Shown: positions 58,275 to 64,000 of the stretch, piece after piece
Numbering within the stretch: position 1 is the first letter of the stretch
Layout of the letters: the number at the start of each line of letters is the position of its first letter
Assembly: GCA_041653635.1 (NCBI GenBank)
Contig: JBAZFC010000001.1
Location: 682,001 to 746,000, forward strand
Reading direction: 5' to 3'
DNA: 64,000 nucleotides
From: CAIXOA01 sp041653635
Lineage (GTDB): Archaea; Micrarchaeota; Micrarchaeia; Anstonellales; Bilamarchaeaceae
The notes under the pieces: model-generated
What the model was told of the DNA's origin: nothing
What the model saw: the letters and a program-made list of their open reading frames with translations, nothing else
Database searches by the model: none
Program-made: the position numbers and the translations under genes

Positions 58275-59855
58275 TCAGAACACCCATCTTTCGTTCTTCT
58301 TCACGCTCGCCATTACCTCCTCCGGGTCCAGGTAATACCTGGAGACTATGGAGCCCACCTCATTGACGGACTCGTAGCCGTTCTTCACCATCCAGTTGAG
58401 CACGTCCGCCTTTTCCCAGACATTCTCCTCAATTTCCCTTTCCGTGAGGCCCGCGTAGAGGTTCAGTATCTCCGCAATCCTGGACGCCCTCCCCACCTTC
58501 GGCGTCTTGTCCGTCTTCGCGTCCCACCTGTACACGATGTTGTACTCGCCGTTCTTGTGCACTTCGGCGAACTCCAGCGTCCTCCTCAGGTTGAACCTCC
58601 TGTGCCTGAACTGCACGATGACGCCCGCGAGCGCGTCCAGCATCTCTTCAGGTATGTTTATCGGCGGGTTGGTCAGCCGGGAAATGGTCTGCTCTGTGTT
58701 GTCCGCGTGCAATGTCGCGTAAACGCTGTGGCCGGTGTGCATCGCCTCAAACATCACCTCGGCCTCCTTCTGCCGCCTCACTTCCCCCACTATTATCCTG
58801 TCGGGCCTCTGCCTCAGGGCGTTCACCATGAGGTCCAGCATCGTAATCTCGCCCTTCCCCTCAGGGTTCGCCTCCCTCGTCACCATCGGCACCCAGTGCA
58901 GGAACGCCGGCAAAGTGAGTTCCCTCGTGTCCTCTATGCTCACTATCCTCTGGCTCGCCGGGATGAGCCCCGCGAGCGCGTTCAGGAAGGAAGTCTTTCC
59001 GCTTCCGGTCCCTCCCGCCACCACGAGCGAGAGCTCGTTCTGCACGCACAGCCACACCATCGCCGCCACCTCGGGCGTGATTGACTGGCTGCGGATTAGG
59101 TTGGTTATCGTCCAGGGGTTCTTGGAGAACTTCCTTATGATCAATGTATTCCCAAAATTGGAAACCGGGAACAGCGTCGCGTTCACCCTGTCGCCCGTAG
59201 GCAGGTGCGCGTCCAGAAGCGGCGTGAGCGTGTTTATCTGCCTGCCCACCTTCCTCGCGACCAGGGAGGAGAAGTCGTAAATCTGCTCCTCGTCCTTGAG
59301 CCGTATGTTGGTCTTGCACCAGCCGTGCTTCTTGTGGTATATCCACACCGGCTCGTTGGAGTTGTTGACCGCGATCTCTTCCAGGAAATCGTCGTGCAGC
59401 GGAGTCTCCAGCTCGCCCAGCCCCAGCGTGCTCTGCACGAGGTAGGAGGCGAGTATCCTCTGCTTGTCCTCGGAAAGCATCGGGAAGTTCTTCTTCAGCA
59501 CCCTCGCCGCCGCATCCTGGAACTTCTGCTTCACTTCCGGGACCTTCTTCGGGTCCAGTATCTCGGTGATGTCCAGCTTGACCTCGCTTATCAGCTCGCC
59601 CCTGAGCTTCGTCTCCAGGAGCAGCTTCGTCCCCCCGGCGATTCCAGGTATGGAAACCATGTAGAAGGGCACGAAGTCCCTCTTCATCTCTATGTTTACC
59701 TCCACGGGGATGTTCTCGCTCAGGAAGCTGTACGAGTCAATGACCTTCTCCCGTGACTTGCCGCGCGGCTCGCCTTCCGGTTTGTTCTCCGCCATCGCCG
59801 GCTCGTCCCTGAACCTGCTTACAATCCCCTTAATATCATCTTTTCCCTCAGCCAT
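58275..59855 (-). CDS. Type IV pilus/Tad-like secretion ATPase (VirB11/GspE family)
   Basis: Motor ATPase for pilus assembly (526 aa). N-terminal domain about 35-265; then the Walker A GGTGSGKT (281-288), Asp box SIEDTRE (306-312), Walker B RIIVGEVR (353-360) and His box AMHTGHSVYATLHAD (371-385), all complete as in TadA/FlaI. Downstream IVQFRHRRFNLRRTLEFAEV is the usual C-terminal domain. The arrangement resembles archaeal TadA-like ATPases more than bacterial PilB. GGTGAGG precedes ATG 59855. It is cytoplasmic, expected to dock on the two TadC-like proteins. Confidence 0.94.
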   Translation of the reverse strand: MAEGKDDIKGIVSRFRDEPAMAENKPEGEPRGKSREKVIDSYSFLSENIPVEVNIEMKRDFVPFYMVSIPGIAGGTKLLLETKLRGELISEVKLDITEILDPKKVPEVKQKFQDAAARVLKKNFPMLSEDKQRILASYLVQSTLGLGELETPLHDDFLEEIAVNNSNEPVWIYHKKHGWCKTNIRLKDEEQIYDFSSLVARKVGRQINTLTPLLDAHLPTGDRVNATLFPVSNFGNTLIIRKFSKNPWTITNLIRSQSITPEVAAMVWLCVQNELSLVVAGGTGSGKTSFLNALAGLIPASQRIVSIEDTRELTLPAFLHWVPMVTREANPEGKGEITMLDLMVNALRQRPDRIIVGEVRRQKEAEVMFEAMHTGHSVYATLHADNTEQTISRLTNPPINIPEEMLDALAGVIVQFRHRRFNLRRTLEFAEVHKNGEYNIVYRWDAKTDKTPKVGRASRIAEILNLYAGLTEREIEENVWEKADVLNWMVKNGYESVNEVGSIVSRYYLDPEEVMASVKKNERWVF

Positions 59856-59872
59856 AGTCCCTCACCGGATAA

Positions 59873-61573
59873 TCATCCTACGTCCCACAGTCTCTTTATT
59901 AAGTCCTTTAATTCTTTCCTTTTGCGCTCGAACTCGTCCTGCTCTTCGGCCGTCAGCCTTATGCGCTCTGCCCTTTCCTCCTTCTCCTTCGTGCCCGGCT
60001 CGCCTTCCCTCAGGGAAATCAGCTCCGCCTCCCTGCCGAGTATCCTGATGTTCTTCTCAATCTTCGCCGACTTTTCGTTCAGCTCTGCTATGAGCGCCCT
60101 CACCTGCTCCAACCCCTGCCTCTTCTCTTCCAGCCCCTCCAGCATGCGCACGGCTTCCTTCACGTTCTCGTTGCCCAGCGCGTCCGAGAGGCTGCCCAAC
60201 TTGCGCGCCGTCTCGCCCCTCAGGGCGTCCAGCTGCTTGGACACGGCCTCGCTCTCCTCGTTTATCCTCTCCAGCTGCGCGAGGTACTGGTCCACAGAGA
60301 GCTTCGTCTTCGCCTTTATCTTCTGGAAAGTTGAGTATGTGGAGGTTTCTTCTTCCATCGCCTCCATTATCTCCTTGGACTGCTTCGCCATCGCCCTGTT
60401 TACCTTCTCCACCTCGTCCCTGAGCTTCGTCAGCTCGCCCACCACTTCCCCGAATTCCAATACGTTCCCGGTCACGGAGCCGAGGTTCTTCTCAAACCTC
60501 TTGTACTCGTCCGCGAGCTGCTCCTCCCTCCGTTCTATGCCCGTAACCTGGTGCATCAGCTCCTCCTTCCCCGGCAGCCTGTCCATCACATCGTGCGCCA
60601 CCTTCAGCGCATCCTCGTACTGCGCGACCAGTTCCAGGTCCGCCTTCAGGTGCTTCTCTATCTCAGGGATGTTCTTGCGCACCGCCTCCAGGGTGGCATA
60701 ATTGCTTTCCAGCTGCGCCCTCACCGAGACGGAGCTCTGCGAGACGTTGCCCATCAGCTCCCTCACTGTCTGGAGAACCTCCGAGCTCTGCCTGAATTCC
60801 GAAATGAGCTCCTTCACGCCCCTGGACTCGTCCCTCACCTTCCTGTATTCCGCCTCCAGCCGCTTCATTTCCGTTTCCAGCCCGGAGGTGTCCGCCTTCG
60901 CGCCCTTCGGCGCCCTCTTCACCGCCTCATCCGCCTTCTTGAGCACTTCCGCCACGCGGGCGGTAAGCTCGTCCACATGTTTTTTGTACGCCTCAAGGTC
61001 CGAGGCCTTCTTCCCCGCGCCCTCCCTCTCAAGTATGGTTTTGTGCTGCCTGAGCTGCTTCTCCAGCATCCCGACGGATTCCCTTATCGCCTCCACCTTC
61101 CCGGCGAGCTCGTCAACCTTGCCGACGGTCTGCTTGGAGACCTCGCCCCTCTTCTCGCCCACGCCCTTTACCTGCCTGGACAGCTCCTCCATGCTCCTGA
61201 AGCTCTCCTCAAAATGGGAATACATCTTCTCTATGCTCTCGGCCTGGGCCCTGAGCTCGTCCTTCCCCTTGCGCTGCACGTCCTCCAGGCGCCTGAGGTC
61301 CTGGTCCACCGCCGCCTTCCTGCGGGTGAATTCCATTTTCTCCGCCTTCACCTCCTCCACGCTGGGCGCAACCCAGACGAGATTGACTTCGGTGAGCTTG
61401 TACTCTATCCTGATTACCTTTTCGTCCTCAAGCACGTGCGCCCAGTCCTCTATCGTGGAAGGGGCTATCCCCAGAAGCTTGGCCGCCATGTTGAGTTCTA
61501 TGCGTTTCTTTTCCTGCACGAGCCGTATGAGTGCATCTACACCCGTGGTAATGAGCAGGTCGTCGAACTCCAT
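59873..61573 (-). CDS. Winged-helix coiled-coil protein heading the pilus operon
   Basis: A 566-aa cytosolic protein. Residues 5-70 form a winged-helix-like domain: DALIRLVQEKKRIELNMAAKLLGIAPSTIEDWAHVLEDEKVIRIEY. The remaining 490 residues are almost entirely alpha-helical coiled coil rich in Glu, Lys, Arg and Leu, with no Walker motifs, so it is not an SMC ATPase. It has a minus-strand TATA box (CTTTTATAAAGG) and begins the operon. The ATPase follows after 17 bases. It could be a DNA-binding regulator or a scaffold of the assembly machine; both are inference. ATG 61573 is chosen over an extension of 16 hydrophobic residues that overlaps the promoter. Confidence 0.8.
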   Translation of the reverse strand: MEFDDLLITTGVDALIRLVQEKKRIELNMAAKLLGIAPSTIEDWAHVLEDEKVIRIEYKLTEVNLVWVAPSVEEVKAEKMEFTRRKAAVDQDLRRLEDVQRKGKDELRAQAESIEKMYSHFEESFRSMEELSRQVKGVGEKRGEVSKQTVGKVDELAGKVEAIRESVGMLEKQLRQHKTILEREGAGKKASDLEAYKKHVDELTARVAEVLKKADEAVKRAPKGAKADTSGLETEMKRLEAEYRKVRDESRGVKELISEFRQSSEVLQTVRELMGNVSQSSVSVRAQLESNYATLEAVRKNIPEIEKHLKADLELVAQYEDALKVAHDVMDRLPGKEELMHQVTGIERREEQLADEYKRFEKNLGSVTGNVLEFGEVVGELTKLRDEVEKVNRAMAKQSKEIMEAMEEETSTYSTFQKIKAKTKLSVDQYLAQLERINEESEAVSKQLDALRGETARKLGSLSDALGNENVKEAVRMLEGLEEKRQGLEQVRALIAELNEKSAKIEKNIRILGREAELISLREGEPGTKEKEERAERIRLTAEEQDEFERKRKELKDLIKRLWDVG

Positions 61574-61585
61574 GCTTCTGCTTTT

Positions 61586-61600
61586 AAAAAGCACCTTTAT
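61586..61600 (-). promoter_or_regulatory. TATA-type promoter of the pilus operon
   Basis: On the minus strand AACTTTTATAAAGG lies about 25-30 bases before ATG 61573. The same 63-base gap serves the divergent gene at 61637. Confidence 0.5.
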
Positions 61601-61636
61601 AAAAGTTGCGCAAAAAACCACTATCGGAGATTTTTG

Positions 61637-63286
61637 ATGGCAGGCAAAGGCGAGGGCGCGGGTTCAGATTCCACCATAAAGAAAATTGAGGAAACCGACG
61701 TCCAGATGCTAAAGAACAAGAACAAGCTCCTCAAGAAGTTCGGGAAGCCCGGGCTGAAGGCATACAGGGGCATCACCCACAAGGGCGTCTCTTTCGCGGA
61801 ATTGAAGGAGAAATCCGGCCTTCCTGCCGAGCAGCTTTCCGAGATAATAGAATTCATGGAGAAGGGCGGCATCGCCGAAGTTTCCGGCGCCCTTCCCAAG
61901 GGAAAGGAGGAAAAGGAAGAGAAAAGGCTCCCCCCTCCGGAAGAGGAAAAGGCGCCTGAGAGGCCGCCGGAAAGGCCAAGGCTTCCGCCCGTTTCCGCAC
62001 CGAGGCTGCCCCCGCTGGCGAGGCCCCCGGTTTCCCTGCCTCCAGCGCAGCCGCGCGCACCCGAGGCGCGCAGGCCCGGCGCAAGGCCCTCCGGAATGAT
62101 TAAACCGATAAGCGACGAGGAGCTGGGGAAGGAGGAGAAAGCTCCGCGCGAGGAAGAAAAGGCGCCCCAGGAAAAGGAGAAAGAGCAACCGCGGGCGCCC
62201 CCCAAGGAGGAAGTGCCGGAAGAAAAGGAGGGGAGGCTCCCGCCGCGCATGCCCCCAAGGCAGCCCGAAAGGCCCGCCGAACGTGGGATTTCACCGATTG
62301 AATTTGAAGGCAAGGCCCCGGCAGCACCGCAGCCCCCCAGGGCGCCGCCGCCACCCGCAGCCCCGAGGGAGGAAAGGGAAGAAAAGGAGGAGGAATTCCT
62401 CACCCCTTCCGAGAAGGCGATAAAGGAGAAGTACGGGGAAACAGGCCTCATGGTATACAGTTTCATAGACGGTCAGCGCACCGCAGAGCAGATAATGCGC
62501 GAGGCGGGCGTCACCGAAGCGCAGCTGATAGAGATGCTGGACTTCATGGAGAAGAAGGGCATCATACGGCTGGAGCACCCGGAAAGGAAGAGGGCGCCGG
62601 CAGCACCCCCTCCGCGCGCACCGCCGCCCCGCATGGCGCCGCCGGTCGCGGGCCCGAAGCCGCCGATGATGGGAGCGCCGCCGCGCCCGGGCATGGCCCC
62701 CGGGGCACAGGCGCCCAAATCCATGTTTGCCCCCATGGTGGAGGAGCAGCCGACGCTCACCGCCCAGATTACGGACAAGGAGCTCGCCTCGGTTTCGCTT
62801 GACATCCCCGTGAAGACCACAAAAGGGAACATACTGCTGGACGTGCAGGCAAAGGCGCAGCTGATGATAAAATTCGGCAAGGATTATTCCCGCGCCTACG
62901 AGATGATTGACGGCACGAAGGACGTCGTGGACATCGCCCTGGCGCTGAAGCTGCCCATATACAAGATTTACGTCATGCTCGCCTTCCTCCAGGGAATGAA
63001 GGCGGTCATGCTCAAGCCAGCCGCCCGCGACGACATACGCAAGAAATACGGGGAGGACGGCTATTCCGTGTATAAGAAATACGGAAGGGAAGGGGTGCTC
63101 CTCTACCAGTTGATTGGGAAGGACATGAGCCTGAAGGAGATGGCCGCGCTCACCACCACGGACCCGAGCAAAGTGATAGATATGTTCATGTTCATCCACA
63201 AGCTTTTGGGGATAGAACTGCCGATAGATGAGGATGTTCTCCGCGAAAGATTGGGGATAAAGAAAGAGGAAAAGCCCGCCGCCTGA
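61637..63286 (+). CDS. Proline-rich protein with four related helical modules, divergent from the pilus operon
   Basis: A 549-aa soluble protein. Four segments share a pattern around K-x-x-G-x-x-G-x-x-x-Y-x-x-I-D/T-G ... E/L-F-M-E-x-x-G-I-x-x-L. They are NKLLKKFGKPGLKAYRGITH (about 28-84), EKAIKEKYGETGLMVYSFID (about 257-315), AQLMIKFGKDYSRAYEMID (about 405-458) and KYGREGVLLYQLIGKDMSL (about 480-535). They resemble winged-helix-like folds with a terminal helix carrying F-M-E-K-K-G-I. Proline-, Glu- and Arg-rich linkers of about 170 and 90 residues separate the first three. ATG 61637 is preceded by AT-rich promoter sequence. It shares the promoter gap with the pilus operon. A multivalent adaptor or regulator is possible. 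Confidence 0.75.
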   Translation: MAGKGEGAGSDSTIKKIEETDVQMLKNKNKLLKKFGKPGLKAYRGITHKGVSFAELKEKSGLPAEQLSEIIEFMEKGGIAEVSGALPKGKEEKEEKRLPPPEEEKAPERPPERPRLPPVSAPRLPPLARPPVSLPPAQPRAPEARRPGARPSGMIKPISDEELGKEEKAPREEEKAPQEKEKEQPRAPPKEEVPEEKEGRLPPRMPPRQPERPAERGISPIEFEGKAPAAPQPPRAPPPPAAPREEREEKEEEFLTPSEKAIKEKYGETGLMVYSFIDGQRTAEQIMREAGVTEAQLIEMLDFMEKKGIIRLEHPERKRAPAAPPPRAPPPRMAPPVAGPKPPMMGAPPRPGMAPGAQAPKSMFAPMVEEQPTLTAQITDKELASVSLDIPVKTTKGNILLDVQAKAQLMIKFGKDYSRAYEMIDGTKDVVDIALALKLPIYKIYVMLAFLQGMKAVMLKPAARDDIRKKYGEDGYSVYKKYGREGVLLYQLIGKDMSLKEMAALTTTDPSKVIDMFMFIHKLLGIELPIDEDVLRERLGIKKEEKPAA

Positions 63287-63293
63287 CTCGCGG

Positions 63294-63992
63294 CTACTTT
63301 ACCTTTGCCAATTTGGCCGATACGGTGGGCGCCGCTTCCACAGGCGTTACTTTCCTGATTATCCTTCCGGATGGTGTCCTGAACCCGGAAGCCACAAAAC
63401 CGCTATCAGCCCCCACAGGCGTGACCGGCGTGAGCCTACGCCCCGTTTCCGCCTCGCCCCCCAGTGCTTTCCCAGCTTCGGCTTTTACTTTTGGATCCAC
63501 ATCCTGATTGGCCAATAGCCCCTCAAGCGCCTTCACCAACTCCGGCCCGTGCGAGCCGTAGTTCCTGCACATCCTCATTACGCGAATGTAAATGCTGCCG
63601 GGGAGTTTCTTTTTCTGCAGCAAACATGCGACCGCCTCCATAGGCTCCGTTGCTTTCTTTTTGCGCTCCTCTGCATCCTTCTCGCCGGGCCCCGTGCATT
63701 CAATCCTTTTGATTTCGGCGCGCACCGCCTTCTCAATCTTGTCTATTGAACTGGACAAGGCATCCATCGCAATTATGTGGCTGTCCGTCGGCATCTTATC
63801 CTCCCTTGCGAACAGGTCCGCAATGTTCGTGAAGAAGATGGTCCCTGCGCACGCCTTGCAAATCCCGTCCGCAACTCTCCACGGCGTGGAAGGCCTGCCC
63901 AGCAGGGCCGCAGCATCCCCTAGGAGGTTGCCTCCGTCCTTTGCGCGCACCTGCGCCGCTTCAATCACCGCATCCTCGGATGCCTTTATCAT
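63294..63992 (-). CDS. Unknown helical protein at the right edge (start uncertain)
   Basis: A 232-aa protein, possibly longer because its upstream region is cut off at 64000. It is mostly helical to residue 175, with three or four amphipathic repeats, for example GSIYIRVMRMCRNYGSHGPELVKALEGLLANQDVDPKVKAEAGKAL, which reads like a HEAT-type unit. Cysteines cluster near ICKACAG, a possible metal site. The last 55 residues are a flexible Thr/Pro/Val-rich tail (RRLTPVTPVGADSGFVASGF). It converges on the module protein with seven bases between stops. No family recognised. Confidence 0.6.
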   Translation of the reverse strand: MIKASEDAVIEAAQVRAKDGGNLLGDAAALLGRPSTPWRVADGICKACAGTIFFTNIADLFAREDKMPTDSHIIAMDALSSSIDKIEKAVRAEIKRIECTGPGEKDAEERKKKATEPMEAVACLLQKKKLPGSIYIRVMRMCRNYGSHGPELVKALEGLLANQDVDPKVKAEAGKALGGEAETGRRLTPVTPVGADSGFVASGFRTPSGRIIRKVTPVEAAPTVSAKLAKVK

Positions 63993-64000
63993 TTCCGGAG

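Noticed and set aside
60551..61636. In-frame plus-strand extension upstream of the module protein
   Set aside because: It runs antisense through the coiled-coil gene and has the His/Leu/Arg-rich composition of a shadow frame; the ATG at 61637 starts a plausible protein.

Overview
The window looks like an archaeal chromosome segment with a GC-rich backbone, probably from a DPANN lineage such as Micrarchaeota or Diapherotrites; the phylum is inferred, not demonstrated. The archaeal signs are PurP, an archaeal CCA-adding enzyme, family-B DNA polymerase, Rad50, archaeal-type PEP carboxylase, archaeal phosphoglycerate mutase, mevalonate kinase, a class III (pilin) signal peptide, a C/D-box sRNA candidate and many TATA-type, often leaderless promoters. 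A bacterial-type gyrBA pair is also present. I see no rRNA, tRNA, CRISPR array or insertion sequence, and no gene-free stretch longer than 300 bases.

Layout: 1-1.6 kb, purP (cut by the left edge) and cca on the minus strand. 1.8-8.3 kb, a membrane protein followed by gyrB and gyrA. 8.4-16.2 kb, a surface protein, a protein with three tandem DNA-binding modules, polB, an unknown protein and rad50 without an adjacent mre11. 16.3-21.3 kb, three tandem paralogous cysteine-rich lipoproteins and a convergent Kazal/cysteine-repeat lipoprotein. 21.4-22.8 kb, a small membrane protein, a methyltransferase and the C/D sRNA candidate. 22.8-25.8 kb, an AT-rich island with an adenine methyltransferase, a convergently overlapping PD-(D/E)XK endonuclease and two flanking accessory genes. 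25.8-41.6 kb, membrane proteases (CPBP, PrsW), an SPFH protein, a 1255-aa beta-helix surface protein, a flavoprotein, an M42 peptidase, small proteins, a Ca2+/Na+ exchanger, a SpeD-like enzyme and two YkgJ-type cysteine-cluster proteins.

41.6-46.9 kb is a carbon-metabolism block on the minus strand: PEP carboxylase, ribulose-phosphate 3-epimerase, split transketolase, transaldolase and a degenerate Nudix protein. A remnant of a second epimerase 3' end lies between rpe and the transketolase. 46.9-51.5 kb holds two duplicated tiny lysine-rich genes, several exported proteins, a membrane-anchored winged-helix protein and a second exchanger. 51.5-54.3 kb holds endonuclease III, mevalonate kinase and phosphoglycerate mutase.

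54.4-61.6 kb is a type IV pilus/Tad-like secretion operon on the minus strand: winged-helix coiled-coil protein, unknown helical protein, ATPase, two TadC-like membrane proteins and a pilin. Divergent from it is a proline-rich protein with four related helical modules. The two unknown operon proteins and the divergent protein are the best candidates here for an undescribed apparatus. Exported and membrane proteins are unusually dense: at least seven proteins have a lipobox-like cysteine near the N terminus, and several are disulfide-type repeat proteins.
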